Shown piece after piece: positions 31,504 to 40,826 of a stretch of DNA of 64,000 nt (positions are counted from its first letter, which is position 1; each line of letters begins with the position of its first letter). The position numbers and the translations under genes were made by a program. Origin of the DNA: Bacteroidales bacterium (GTDB lineage Bacteria > Bacteroidota > Bacteroidia > Bacteroidales > G3-4614); NCBI GenBank assembly GCA_015061035.1, contig SUXK01000008.1, positions 1 through 64,000 of the forward strand. The letters run 5' to 3'. The notes under the pieces were generated by a model, which was not told where the DNA came from, ran no database searches, and saw nothing but the letters and a program-made list of their open reading frames with translations.

Positions 31504-32682
31504 CTAAAACCCTCTCTTATCGTATGCTGCTTTTAGACGGTTCATTGCCTCCTCCATTACTGGGCGGGGTGATGCGGCATTAAATCTCATCCAGCCTTCG
31601 CCTCCAGGTCCAAACATATCGCCAGAGTTAAGTGCAAGTCGTGCTTCGTTTACAAAGAAGTCGTCTAACTCTTTTTGTGTTGCAAAGCCCAACTCTCGAC
31701 AATCGAAGAACATCAAAAACGATGCTTCGGGTTTCATGGCTTTTATCTTTGGCATCTCGGCATTAAGACGGTCATTTACATAGTCCATATTTGCAAACAC
31801 ATACGATAGCATTTGGTTCAACCACTCTTCTCCTTGGTTGTATGCCGCCTCGGCTGTTACAAAGGCAAAGACGTTTCCGCCTGATATATGATTATTGTCA
31901 AGATATGGAAATGCGCTCTTGCGTATCTCTTCGTTGAATATCAATATTTGCGATGTTACAACTCCAGGCATATTGAAGGTTTTTGAGGGTGCCATAAAGG
32001 TTATTGAGTTGTTACGAGCCTTCTCGCACGATGCAGCAAAGGGCAAGTGTCGTGCTGGAGGATAGGTCATATCGGCATGTATCTCATCACTTAATACGAG
32101 TGTTCCCTCTTCGGCACATATCTCTGCCATTGTTGTCAACTCCTCGTTACTCCAACGACGACCTCCCGGGTTATGAGGATTACAAAGCACAAATATTTTA
32201 CATCCTTTTATATCGCGGCGCATTGCGTCAAAATCTATGCGATAACGACCATTCTCTATTATTAATGAGTTGTGTACTGCTTGACGTCCTGTTGCCGCTA
32301 TAACATTATGAAAGGGATGATACACTGGAGGTTGCACCATAACTTTATCGCCCGGATTTGAGAAGTGGTTTATCATCATGTAGATACCCGGCACAATACC
32401 CGGCACATGGTGTATCTCCTCTTTTCTTACGGTCAATCCGTAGCGGCGATCAGCCCAACGGATGAATGATTCAAAGTAACCATCGTGAGGTTGTGGATAC
32501 CCCAATATCTCATGCGATAAGCGTTCTTTGATAACATCGGTTATAAATGAAGGTGTTTTGAAATCCATATCGGCAATCCAAAGTGGAAGCACATCTTCTC
32601 TGCCCCATAACTCTTTTGTTGAATCATACTTTACCGACTGCGTACCATGACGGTCAATCATTTCATCAAAATTGTACTTCAT
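31504..32682 (-). CDS. MalY/PatB-type PLP-dependent cystathionine beta-lyase or aminotransferase
   Basis: This 392-residue fold-type I PLP enzyme has LPLWIADMDFKTP near the N-terminus, CNPHNPGGRRWS, LSDEIHADMTYP and the PLP lysine in FMAPSKTFNMPG. These are hallmarks of the MalY/PatB group, which cleaves C-S bonds of cystathionine or cysteine conjugates. It lies 27 bases after rmuC. The exact substrate cannot be told from sequence. Confidence 0.88.
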   Translation of the reverse strand: MKYNFDEMIDRHGTQSVKYDSTKELWGREDVLPLWIADMDFKTPSFITDVIKERLSHEILGYPQPHDGYFESFIRWADRRYGLTVRKEEIHHVPGIVPGIYMMINHFSNPGDKVMVQPPVYHPFHNVIAATGRQAVHNSLIIENGRYRIDFDAMRRDIKGCKIFVLCNPHNPGGRRWSNEELTTMAEICAEEGTLVLSDEIHADMTYPPARHLPFAASCEKARNNSITFMAPSKTFNMPGVVTSQILIFNEEIRKSAFPYLDNNHISGGNVFAFVTAEAAYNQGEEWLNQMLSYVFANMDYVNDRLNAEMPKIKAMKPEASFLMFFDCRELGFATQKELDDFFVNEARLALNSGDMFGPGGEGWMRFNAASPRPVMEEAMNRLKAAYDKRGF

Positions 32683-32709
32683 ATCCTTTTATTTCGTTTA
32701 GTTATTGTT

Positions 32710-34146
32710 TTATTCCTCTTCATTATCTATCAGCAACATTTCATTATCTGAGAGTCTCCTCTCCATCTTTGCCGATTTTACTCCCGAATCTATAATCTGC
32801 TTTGCCGATGTTGCTACACTCTGCCCACCTGTAAGCATTTTCTTTTTTACATCTGAGAACTTGGTTCCAACAACTTCAAATGCTTTTTCAATATCTTCTA
32901 CCATTTTAAACAGGTCTCCCAATCTGTTTAGCATATTCTCTGCAGCAACAATTATCTTTTCTTGATTTCGTTGTTGCACTACCTGCGCCCAATAGTTCTC
33001 TATCATTTTTAGTAGAGAGAATAGTGATAATTCGCTTGTTATGATTACCTTTTGATTATATGCTTCGTACCATAGTTTAGGTTCAGTTTCTCGCATTAAT
33101 ATCAAGGCATTCTCGTTGGGGATAAACATTACCACACAATCAATTGTCTCACGTCGAGAGGCTTTATGATATTGTGCATACGACTTGGTTACAATCTCTT
33201 TTATGTGACTCTTTATACTTTGTATGTGACGTTTTGCCGCAGCATTGCGTTCCTCTTCGGTTTCTGCTTCACACCACTCAAGATATGCAGTTAGCGACAC
33301 TTTTGAGTCTATTATCAGGTCTTTGTCGGGATAGTGAACTATCACATCTGGAATCATACGCTTTTGTGTCTCTTCGTGCAGAACTGCATTTCCTTTCTCA
33401 TCTCGTATGGTTACTTGACACTCAAAGTGTTCTCCCTCTTTTAATCCACTATTTTTAAGTATCTCGGTGAGTACTAACTCGCCGTATAACCCTTGTGTTT
33501 TTGATTTACCTTTTAGAGCCTCGGCTAACTTGGTTGCCTCGTTACCTATCTCGTTAGTTCTTGCCATCATATCTCTTATGGCAGTGTCTAACGATGACTT
33601 CTGCTCTACGCTTCTCTCTCTGCTATCTTTTATCTCATCACTAACCTTTTGCATTCCCTCTTTAAGCGACTCTATAAAGGGTGCAAGACTCTCTTTATTA
33701 TTGTTATTGAGTTCCTGGGATTTCTCTTTTAAGAGTCTCTCGCTCAACTCCGAGAACTCAAGTTTTAGTGTCTTTATCTGTTCTGAGAACTGTATCTCTT
33801 GTTGCTTTAAGCGTTTTACTATCTCCTCCTCTTTTTGGTTGAGCATTTGATTTGTTGCTTCGTTCTCGGCTTTGAGCAAACTATTTTCTCTTATCAACTC
33901 TTCACGCTCAGTAGATACTCTTTGCAATTCTCGTAACTTCTCCTCAAAAATCTCTAACTTTGATTTACTCTCTGCGTTGCTTATCTCAGCCCTGCTTTTC
34001 TCATCACGCAACTGCAACAGCGATTGGTTTAGGTTATCAATCTCCTTCTCTTGTTTTTTTACAAGAGTGTTTTTTGCTTTTACTACAACCAAGAGTAAAA
34101 GTGTCATAACTGCTATTCCTATTCCCAATCCTATTGTTATTTGCAT
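32710..34146 (-). CDS. rmuC: RmuC family DNA recombination protein
   Basis: This 478-residue protein has an N-terminal membrane helix (about residues 5-22) and a long coiled coil (about 25-190). The RmuC nuclease-like core follows, with KTQGLYGELVLTEILKNSGL, MIPDVIVHYPDKDLIIDSKVSLTAYLEW and VVMFIPNENAL. The D...DSK pattern belongs to a PD-(D/E)XK-like fold. RmuC limits inverted-repeat-mediated rearrangements in E. coli, which is of interest in a genome with so many palindromic repeats. Confidence 0.92.
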   Translation of the reverse strand: MQITIGLGIGIAVMTLLLLVVVKAKNTLVKKQEKEIDNLNQSLLQLRDEKSRAEISNAESKSKLEIFEEKLRELQRVSTEREELIRENSLLKAENEATNQMLNQKEEEIVKRLKQQEIQFSEQIKTLKLEFSELSERLLKEKSQELNNNNKESLAPFIESLKEGMQKVSDEIKDSRERSVEQKSSLDTAIRDMMARTNEIGNEATKLAEALKGKSKTQGLYGELVLTEILKNSGLKEGEHFECQVTIRDEKGNAVLHEETQKRMIPDVIVHYPDKDLIIDSKVSLTAYLEWCEAETEEERNAAAKRHIQSIKSHIKEIVTKSYAQYHKASRRETIDCVVMFIPNENALILMRETEPKLWYEAYNQKVIITSELSLFSLLKMIENYWAQVVQQRNQEKIIVAAENMLNRLGDLFKMVEDIEKAFEVVGTKFSDVKKKMLTGGQSVATSAKQIIDSGVKSAKMERRLSDNEMLLIDNEEE

Positions 34147-34223
34147 TTTTAAACTATTAGTTGTTTGCTTTCAGTTGTCAGGTAATAAGGCATTTGGGGC
34201 ATTAAAGTTCTCCTCTAAAAACC

Positions 34224-34243
34224 AACAACTACCCGCAGGGCGG
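34224..34243 (+). repeat. Dispersed intergenic element, copy 2
   Basis: AACAACTACCCGCAGGGCGG, followed by a CGGTT/AACCG-type hairpin ending near 34260. It lies between rmuC and the clan-CD peptidase gene. Confidence 0.65.
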
Positions 34244-34271
34244 TTGAGTTTACGAAACCGAGAACTAAAAA

Positions 34272-36440
34272 TTAAATTCCTCTCAAACGTTTTGCTGTTT
34301 TTAAAGCCTCGTTGCGTATCTTGTCGCTATAAGCATCACTTGCCCACACTTGTTCGCAGAAGGTTGCCAACTCGTTACGTTTGTATGAGTAGTTGAACCA
34401 TCCGAATGCCTCTATTATTGTAAGGCGGAAATCTTCGTTACTCTCCTCTTGAAACATCTGTATTAACTTGTCTGTTACAGTGTGTAGGTTTTTGTTACGG
34501 AAGTTACGCACCATATTTGTTTTCTCTTTTATGGTTGCTTCCGGCAAATCTAACTCATTCTCCAACAAAGTGTTGTTATAACGATCAAATGCTGCCATTA
34601 TACGAGCCACCTGTTTCTCTTTGTCGTAGTAGTTTTTACAGGGGTCTTGTTTTATGAACTCTGCTACAACTTTCTCATGAGGGAACATCTCTACTGCTCC
34701 ACGTAGTTGAAAATCAACTCGTGAGCCGTTTGCTATGCGTGAGAATGCCGATACTAATGCAGGCATAATGCGTTCATCACCACATTTTCCTGCATATATT
34801 GCTCCAAAGCGTTGTACTATCTCATATGAGTCGTTAAGAGCAAGTGTGATTGCCTCAACAAAGTTGTCATCTTTAAAAGTTGTTAACATCATAAAGGCTA
34901 CAAGTCGAACGGTGTTCTCTGGTGATGTTTTGAATATCTCTAATAACTCCTCTGATGTTATGCCTTTGTTTTTAACCAACATCTCCATAGCAAAGCATTT
35001 GATTGCAACAGGTGCATTTTTCAACTGTTTTTTCCAGAACTTGTTGTTTTTGTATATTGCCTCGTTTACATCAAACATTATCTCCTCTCCTGGTGCAAAA
35101 GCAAATGTTGGATCGCCATATATGTGCGCACCTAAATAGGGATTGTATTTTACCATATTTCCTACTCGCAATCCGTAACCTAACATTCCAACATGGCGGT
35201 CGCACCATTTATCTTGCAACGAGTTTACGCTGTTTGCTATGGTTACTACACACTCGCCCTCCTCAAAGATATACTCCTCTGCCATATAGGCATCGTGGTT
35301 GAATGCTCCATTGAAACATGCATCAAGGAATACAACCTTTGCATTGGGTTGGTATTTGCCAAGGTCGGTAATATGAAGGTCTAATTTATCGTTATATAGT
35401 GAATCTTCAAGTATTGATGTGCGTGTAAATATTGAGTCGAGCCAATGTAAGGGTATGTCGTATTTTTTTGCCCAACGCTCACGCGCTGCATCAGGATCTT
35501 CGCCACCCTCTACCGCTTTACGTATTTTTGAGCGGAAGAAACGGTTTGCCGACTTCAACTCGTCTGTTGCATTTTTTGGTAATGGAAATCCGTTTAGAAA
35601 CTCTTCATCAGGGTATCCATGGTGGTGCAATATTGCTAACGAAAGATCTTTGCGTTGCATTTGACACATTAGTGGGAATTTACTGAACTCATCATCAAGG
35701 TGATCCATAAATACTATTCCGTTTGCTTGACGTTGCAACCATGGGAAGTGTTCGCGATATGCTATTTTCTCATCCATACGAGCAAGGATAGATTCTGAAT
35801 TGTATCCATGCCCCGCAAAGTAGAATATTTGAGAAAGTGTTTCGTTTTTCTCTTTTTGTGCCACCACTTTTTTGAGGTATGCTTTTAAGCGGTCGTATTT
35901 TGTTTTATCTCCTTTATCGCAAGTTTTAATGCGTCCTGAGTATAACTCGGGAGAACATACTTGTGTTGAGGTTGCTGGTAGTGTATAGTAAAAAAGATTG
36001 GGTTTCTTCTCATCTTGTGCTATAAACTCAAACTCTAAATCCAAATCATCGTAGAAACGATCCGATGGACAAGAACTCCTCTCCATGCGTTTCATTGATT
36101 GTTTGGGTTTAAAACCTGATGCAAAGTGTTGTGCATCAAATAACATTGGAACGGGAATATCTCCAATGAATACCATACCCTCAATAGGGGCATCTTTTTG
36201 TGTTGCCAAACTCTTTATTTGGGCCTTGATTGAGTCTGGGTTATACCATACATCCTCAACAATGTAAGTTTTTAATCCCTGTTTTTCGATTGATTGAGCG
36301 TATGCATCAACTTCGGCTTTTGCCTCTTTATAACTCACTTTGTCGATAAAAATTGCAAATCCTTTTTCGGCTGCAATTACTGATGTTGTGCACAATAGTG
36401 CAACAATAAACAACACTCTCTTTAAATTTAGCACTTTCAT
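34272..36440 (-). CDS. Secreted clan CD (gingipain/C25-like) peptidase domain with C-terminal HEAT repeats
   Basis: This 722-residue protein has a signal peptide (cleavage near IAA, residue 24). Residues 25-440 look like a caspase/gingipain fold. KVVFLDACFNGAF (Cys375) matches the C25 ACxNGxF motif. Two candidate catalytic histidines exist, FAGHGY (His211) and ILHHHGYPDE (His272-274). YGDPTFAF follows. Residues 470-722 are alpha-helical HEAT-like repeats. Its function is inferred as a periplasmic or surface cysteine peptidase or a scaffold. The helical insertion between His and Cys is unusual. Confidence 0.75.
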   Translation of the reverse strand: MKVLNLKRVLFIVALLCTTSVIAAEKGFAIFIDKVSYKEAKAEVDAYAQSIEKQGLKTYIVEDVWYNPDSIKAQIKSLATQKDAPIEGMVFIGDIPVPMLFDAQHFASGFKPKQSMKRMERSSCPSDRFYDDLDLEFEFIAQDEKKPNLFYYTLPATSTQVCSPELYSGRIKTCDKGDKTKYDRLKAYLKKVVAQKEKNETLSQIFYFAGHGYNSESILARMDEKIAYREHFPWLQRQANGIVFMDHLDDEFSKFPLMCQMQRKDLSLAILHHHGYPDEEFLNGFPLPKNATDELKSANRFFRSKIRKAVEGGEDPDAARERWAKKYDIPLHWLDSIFTRTSILEDSLYNDKLDLHITDLGKYQPNAKVVFLDACFNGAFNHDAYMAEEYIFEEGECVVTIANSVNSLQDKWCDRHVGMLGYGLRVGNMVKYNPYLGAHIYGDPTFAFAPGEEIMFDVNEAIYKNNKFWKKQLKNAPVAIKCFAMEMLVKNKGITSEELLEIFKTSPENTVRLVAFMMLTTFKDDNFVEAITLALNDSYEIVQRFGAIYAGKCGDERIMPALVSAFSRIANGSRVDFQLRGAVEMFPHEKVVAEFIKQDPCKNYYDKEKQVARIMAAFDRYNNTLLENELDLPEATIKEKTNMVRNFRNKNLHTVTDKLIQMFQEESNEDFRLTIIEAFGWFNYSYKRNELATFCEQVWASDAYSDKIRNEALKTAKRLRGI

Positions 36441-36521
36441 TTTATTAGATTTTTAATTTTAATTTTTCACCCTATTTTCCTTCTGATTTTTAATATATCA
36501 GAATTTTTAATTTACAATTAA

Positions 36522-36552
36522 CAAAGGTAAAAATTATTTTCCATCTTTGCAA
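36522..36552 (-). promoter_or_regulatory. Promoter of the clan CD/HEAT gene
   Basis: Minus strand TTG (36552-36550), 20 bases, TACCTTTG (36529-36522). The leader is about 75 bases. Confidence 0.7.
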
Positions 36553-36676
36553 GTTTTAGACTATCTGCTATTAGTTTTATGTTAACAAGCAAAATCAAGT
36601 CTTTATTTTTGCAAAGGAACTACAACTAATTTGAGAATAATATGTTCTCTCATATCTTGTTTAAATAAAAACTTTG

Positions 36677-36684
36677 TATTTTTG
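36677..36684 (+). promoter_or_regulatory. Candidate -7 box for the small membrane-protein pair
   Basis: TATTTTTG fits TAnnTTTG, with a TTG at 36657-36659 (17-base spacing). It lies about 30 bases before the first start codon. Confidence 0.45.
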
Positions 36685-36714
36685 TTTAGATAAATGATAT
36701 GGCAAAATATATAA

Positions 36715-37077
36715 ATGATTATGATTAAATTAATAAAAGATATATTTAGAAAATTTTCTGCTTTAGATATAGCAAGTTTTATATTGGCTGTTGCTCTGCT
36801 TTTATGTTTTGCTGATTTACCTTATGGTTACTATACTATAGTTAGAATTTTTGCCACAATAGTAATGTGTTTATGGGCTACCATATTCTATTCAAAAGGG
36901 AGCAAAACATTGATGATGATAGCAATAGGTATTGCCATTCTTTTTCAACCATTCTTTAAAATAGTACTTGACAAAGATAGTTGGTTGGTGGTTGATGTAG
37001 TTGTTGCTTTAGCAATGCTGATTTTACCCTTTGTTAAGGATAAGATAAAAGCGAAAGAAGAGAACGACGCTAATTAA
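36715..37077 (+). CDS. Small four-helix membrane protein (DUF6804-like)
   Basis: This 120-residue protein has four hydrophobic helices (about 17-35, 40-60, 64-80, 87-107) and a charged C-terminal tail (KDKIKAKEENDAN). The arrangement recalls DUF6804-type proteins. No catalytic motif is seen. The start is ATG at 36715 or 36721. It is followed after 13 bases by a second small membrane gene, so the two form a pair of unknown function at the left edge of the accessory island. Confidence 0.7.
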   Translation: MIMIKLIKDIFRKFSALDIASFILAVALLLCFADLPYGYYTIVRIFATIVMCLWATIFYSKGSKTLMMIAIGIAILFQPFFKIVLDKDSWLVVDVVVALAMLILPFVKDKIKAKEENDAN

Positions 37078-37090
37078 TAACACATAAGTT

Positions 37091-37330
37091 ATGAGAGGAA
37101 TATTAAGGTTTTTGTTGTACATTTTTGCTTTTGCAAATATTATTTTTGCAATAGCAGGATTCTATTTGGTTGCCACCGATATTGGGATTGGTGAAAATGG
37201 AATAAATTTAATTGCCGCTATTCTCCTAATTTTCAATGCTATTGTATGTATTATTCTGAGCAGAAAATTAAAAATACACAAAGATAAGTTCTACACCGAA
37301 GAGGAGTTTTTAAGAAAGAGATATAGATAG
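37091..37330 (+). CDS. Small two-helix membrane protein
   Basis: This 79-residue protein has two transmembrane helices (about 7-28 and 38-58) and a basic tail (KLKIHKDKFYTEEEFLRKRYR). No family is recognised. It is co-directional with the preceding small membrane gene. Confidence 0.65.
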   Translation: MRGILRFLLYIFAFANIIFAIAGFYLVATDIGIGENGINLIAAILLIFNAIVCIILSRKLKIHKDKFYTEEEFLRKRYR

Positions 37331-37449
37331 TTGTAAGTCTAATAAAAGAAGGAATATTTCTTATATCATTCAAAATGTTACTATTGGGTAGTGTCTAAGC
37401 GTCATTTTATATCTTTTGAGCAGAAATTATTGAAGTAAACAATGAAAAA

Positions 37450-37467
37450 GGTTGTAGTCGTACAACC
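37450..37467 (+). promoter_or_regulatory. Inverted repeat, possible operator of the Fic gene
   Basis: GGTTGTA-GTCG-TACAACC is a perfect 7+7 inverted repeat. It lies 18 bases upstream of a TATATTTG -7 box (37485-37492), where a regulator would overlap the -33 region. Confidence 0.5.
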
Positions 37468-37520
37468 ATATTGAAAACATTTTGTATATTTGCTCTGTGT
37501 GATACTAAATAAGGTACTGT

Positions 37521-38588
37521 ATGAAATATCTTAATATTAAGAAGGCTTTGACTGCATGGCAAGAGTTGCAACCATTATCAGAGAAGGATAGGGATAGACT
37601 TAGCCGTCGCTTTACTGTTGACTTTAACTATAATAGTAACCATATAGAAGGCAATACATTGACTTATGGCCAAACGGAAATCTTATTGTTATTCGGCAAG
37701 GTGATTGGAGAGGCAAGCGTGCGCGATGTGCAAGAAATGACAGCAAGCAATGTCGGGCTTCACATGATGAAGGAAGAGGCGAAAGTAAAAGAAGCCCCTT
37801 TGACACAGAACTTTATTAGAACACTACATCAGACATTGCTTCGTGAGGATTATACAGTATTTCGTAATTTGCCTGGCGGAGTGCAGACAAGTTATGTAAT
37901 ACATGCAGGACAATATAAAACTCGTCCTAATAGTGTGATTACACGATATGGTGACAGATTTGAATATGCTTCTCCTGAAGAAACTCCCAGTCTGATGGCA
38001 GACTTAGTGGATTGGTATAACAAGGCAGAGCAAGAAGGTAAACTTACCCCTATAGAGTTGGCAGCATTATTCCATTACCGTTATATACGCATTCATCCCT
38101 TTGAAGATGGTAATGGTCGTATAGCTCGATTGATGGTGAACTTTATCCTTACTCGTCACGATTATCCAATGATTGTTGTTCGTAGCCGCAAGAAGAGTGA
38201 ATATTTGGAGGCCTTACATCAGGCAGACCTCGAGGTGGGACCTATCCCTAGTGATGGTGCTCATGCTGACATCAAGAACATCCGTCCTTTCTTGAAATAC
38301 TTCAATGATTTGGTTGCTACGGAGGTGTATAACGATGTCCTGTTTGTAAGTGAGAAGAATGAAAATGTGTGGTGGTATGATGGTGAACGAATAGTATTCC
38401 GCACTCCTAATTACACGAAGATATTAAATGCTATGCGAACTGAACCGATATTGACACTCGCGGATATGAAAGAGATAACGGGTATAAGCATCGCAGCCAT
38501 TCAGAAACTGCTAGACCAACTCATTCAAAAGAAGTATGTTGAGCGTGGTGAGAAGGATGGTAGCTGGAGAGTGTTTGTGACGCAGTAA
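37521..38588 (+). CDS. Fic family protein (class II, self-inhibited) with C-terminal winged helix
   Basis: This 355-residue protein has the Fic core motif HPFEDGNGR at residues 192-200. The N-terminal inhibitory helix SNHIEGN (39-45) fits the (S/T)xxxE(G/N) pattern of class II Fic proteins, whose Glu blocks ATP. A flap region lies around 125-145. A winged-helix-like domain closes the protein (300-350). Fic enzymes transfer AMP onto target proteins. The target here is unknown. It is the first gene of the accessory island and has its own promoter with an inverted repeat. Confidence 0.9.
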   Translation: MKYLNIKKALTAWQELQPLSEKDRDRLSRRFTVDFNYNSNHIEGNTLTYGQTEILLLFGKVIGEASVRDVQEMTASNVGLHMMKEEAKVKEAPLTQNFIRTLHQTLLREDYTVFRNLPGGVQTSYVIHAGQYKTRPNSVITRYGDRFEYASPEETPSLMADLVDWYNKAEQEGKLTPIELAALFHYRYIRIHPFEDGNGRIARLMVNFILTRHDYPMIVVRSRKKSEYLEALHQADLEVGPIPSDGAHADIKNIRPFLKYFNDLVATEVYNDVLFVSEKNENVWWYDGERIVFRTPNYTKILNAMRTEPILTLADMKEITGISIAAIQKLLDQLIQKKYVERGEKDGSWRVFVTQ

Positions 38589-38601
38589 AACTGAGAAGCA
38601 G

Positions 38602-38709
38602 ATGCCTCTCCGTGAACCAGACCTGTTGATTGTGCTGACCGGTGGAGAGTTCGCATATACTCGTGAGGATGGCGTGAAGGTAATCCCACTCGGATGCTTA
38701 AAAGATTAA
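38602..38709 (+). pseudogene. C-terminal remnant of an ATP-binding (AAA/DUF4143-like) protein
   Basis: A 35-residue open stretch ends in EFAYTREDGVKVIPLGCLKD. That resembles the C-terminus of the common Bacteroides ATPases with a nuclease-like C-terminal domain (recalled, not searched). No upstream ATPase sequence remains, because the Fic gene ends 13 bases before it. It is probably a scar from an insertion or replacement event. Confidence 0.55.
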
Positions 38710-38753
38710 GTTGATACATAAAACTACAATAAATACTTAAATTTTTATATTAT

Positions 38754-40487
38754 ATGAAGATGACCCCACGAGAGAGTACAATAGGAAGTATTCTCAATAT
38801 AAAAAATAAACAGTATGAAATTCCTAGATTCCAGAGAGAGTATTCTTGGGAAAAGAAACATTACAAGGAGTTTCTAGAGGATATGATTTCCAATATAAAT
38901 GTAAATGATGACAACCTTGAAACAACCCAGTACTTTATGGGGACAATGCTTTTTGTTGGAGATAAAGATAAGCCAACAAAAGACCCTGTTTATGTTGTAG
39001 ATGGTCAGCAAAGATTAACAACTGTAACAATCCTCTTTTCGGTTATTGCTCATTTGTTTAAGAAATTGGGGCAACAAGCTCTCTCTGATTCTATGTTCCA
39101 ATATATTATGACAAAGAATAACGATGGTGAAGATATGCGTGTATTAAAAACAGTATCTAGTTATCCTTATTTCTCGTTTTATATTCAATCTATGGATAAG
39201 GTTGAAGTAAACGAGCCTGAGTCAGAAGAGGAAATAAATATTAAGACGACATATGATTTTTTTGCAAAGAATCTTCAAGAAGACAATTTACGTACATTAT
39301 TCAAGAAAAAAACGGGAAAAGATTGTGGAAGCATTTCATATATAGACCTTCTTAAAGGAATTAGAGATCAAGTGTTGTCTGCTACAGTTATTGAAATATT
39401 GACTGAAGAAAAGAAAGTGGCAAATACACTGTTTGAAATATTAAATGCAAAAGGTAAGGGTTTGTCTAATGTAGATATGATAAAAAATAAAATATTCGAA
39501 GAATTAGATAGTATAGAACCTGCTGATTTCGCACTAGAAAAATGGAATAAAATACATGATTTTTTGGAAGAGTGTAATGAGGGGGTTGGATTTGCAACCT
39601 TTTTAAGACATTATTTTTCTTCCAAGTATAAATCAGTATCTAAGGCAAACCTTTACGATAAGTTCAAGGAGCTAATTAGAATTTCTGACTATAAGCTTTT
39701 TCTGAAGAATCTTGAGAGCAATGCTATCATATATAGGAAGATTGTGTCTCCACAAAGAAGAGATTATAGTAATAGGAAGGAGTATTATTGGTTGGTTCAG
39801 AGTCTTGAGAATTTCAATAAGGTATTTAATATTATAAACATTAGGGTCCCCCTATTGGCATTATTAGATGCAAAAGAACGAGATGTGATAAGCATGAAAA
39901 CATTTAAGGATATTGTGCTTTATATGGAGAATTTTCATTTCGCCTATACTGCTATTTTATCGAAAGGCACAAATAGGGTGGAAAAACATTATTCGACATT
40001 TGCTATCAAATTGAGGAAGTCTGACAATAAAAAGGATTCTAATATAATCATTGCAGACTTGAAAAAAAATTTAGAATCTCTATATCCGACATATGTTGAT
40101 TTTAAAAATAGGTTCATTACCCTTGTCTATACTAAAATAGATAATCCTTTAAATTTAAAAACAAAATATGCGATAAATAAACTTAGCTGTTATTTTGAAA
40201 ATACAGAACTATTTGATGATAGAGGTAGTATAGAACATATTTTGCCCGAAACGGAGGGAATTACACAAAATATTGGGAATTTAATTTTACTAGAAGAGAA
40301 CTTGAATGTGGAGGCTGGCAACGAGAGATATGCATTAAAGAAACCAACTTATTCAAAATCAACCTATAAATGGATAAAACAGTTCGTTGAAGATAACAAT
40401 GAATGGGAAGAAGGGTCTATTAATAGTCGAGCCGAATCATTGGCAAAAATATATTACGAGAAAATATTTGGTAGATCAATTGAGTGA
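38754..40487 (+). CDS. DUF262/DUF1524 protein, GmrSD-like putative nucleotide-dependent nuclease
   Basis: The 577-residue protein starts with a DUF262 (ParB-like) domain, with IPRFQREYSW at 23-32 and VVDGQQRLTT at 81-90; DGQQR is the motif used for NTP hydrolysis. It ends with a DUF1524 HNH-type domain (GSIEHILPE ... IGNLILLEE-LN, about 495-530). This order is that of GmrSD-type IV restriction enzymes, which cut modified phage DNA, and of SspE-like effectors. It stands alone with a 5' spacer holding only the ATPase remnant. A defence role is inferred. Confidence 0.85.
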   Translation: MKMTPRESTIGSILNIKNKQYEIPRFQREYSWEKKHYKEFLEDMISNINVNDDNLETTQYFMGTMLFVGDKDKPTKDPVYVVDGQQRLTTVTILFSVIAHLFKKLGQQALSDSMFQYIMTKNNDGEDMRVLKTVSSYPYFSFYIQSMDKVEVNEPESEEEINIKTTYDFFAKNLQEDNLRTLFKKKTGKDCGSISYIDLLKGIRDQVLSATVIEILTEEKKVANTLFEILNAKGKGLSNVDMIKNKIFEELDSIEPADFALEKWNKIHDFLEECNEGVGFATFLRHYFSSKYKSVSKANLYDKFKELIRISDYKLFLKNLESNAIIYRKIVSPQRRDYSNRKEYYWLVQSLENFNKVFNIINIRVPLLALLDAKERDVISMKTFKDIVLYMENFHFAYTAILSKGTNRVEKHYSTFAIKLRKSDNKKDSNIIIADLKKNLESLYPTYVDFKNRFITLVYTKIDNPLNLKTKYAINKLSCYFENTELFDDRGSIEHILPETEGITQNIGNLILLEENLNVEAGNERYALKKPTYSKSTYKWIKQFVEDNNEWEEGSINSRAESLAKIYYEKIFGRSIE

Positions 40488-40550
40488 TATGTTCTTTTAA
40501 ATTAAACAATGGCATCGAATTGTAATAACTGTAATTCAAAATAATTTTAC

Positions 40551-40558
40551 TATCTTTG
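40551..40558 (+). promoter_or_regulatory. Candidate -7 box of the restriction-modification operon
   Basis: TATCTTTG fits TAnnTTTG. No ideal -33 is present (nearest TTG 28 bases upstream). It would give a leader of about 295 bases carrying three hairpins. Confidence 0.45.
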
Positions 40559-40658
40559 AGCAGGAAAACGAACTAAAACCGATAAACAAGACAAGAAGCA
40601 CAAGAAGAATAGTATAACATACATATATAAAACAAGTTAGTATTAACTTTGGTTCTCG

Positions 40659-40777
40659 CTTACTGAAACCTAGGAAATTTCATAATTAGCGAAGGGAATA
40701 AAAGTTGGTGCTCATGCTTTATGGCGTGGGCTTTTATTCCATTTATTCGCTAAAGGCTTTCCTAGGGCCGCAGTAAG
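40659..40777 (+). ncRNA. Long structured leader hairpin upstream of the methyltransferase operon
   Basis: A 119-base, nearly continuous hairpin. CTTACTG (40659-65) pairs with CAGTAAG (40771-77), CCTAGGAAA (669-677) with TTTCCTAGG (758-766), TTAGCGAA (686-693) with TTCGCTAA (746-753), and GGAATAAAAG (695-704) with CTTTTATTCC (731-740). The apical GCTCATGC (710-717) pairs with GCGTGGGC (724-731) through two G-U wobbles; this apical stem competes with the previous one only at base 731. The wobble pairs suggest it acts as RNA. It could be a leader element, a small RNA or a protein-binding site. Confidence 0.6.
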
Positions 40778-40782
40778 ATAAA

Positions 40783-40820
40783 TTCGAATAAGTCCGCGCT
40801 TTTTTGTGCCCTTATTCGAA
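40783..40820 (+). promoter_or_regulatory. Second leader hairpin
   Basis: TTCGAATAAG (40783-40792) pairs perfectly with CTTATTCGAA (40811-40820). An inner GCGC/GTGC stem is capped by a T6 loop. Confidence 0.65.
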
Positions 40821-40826
40821 CGCATA

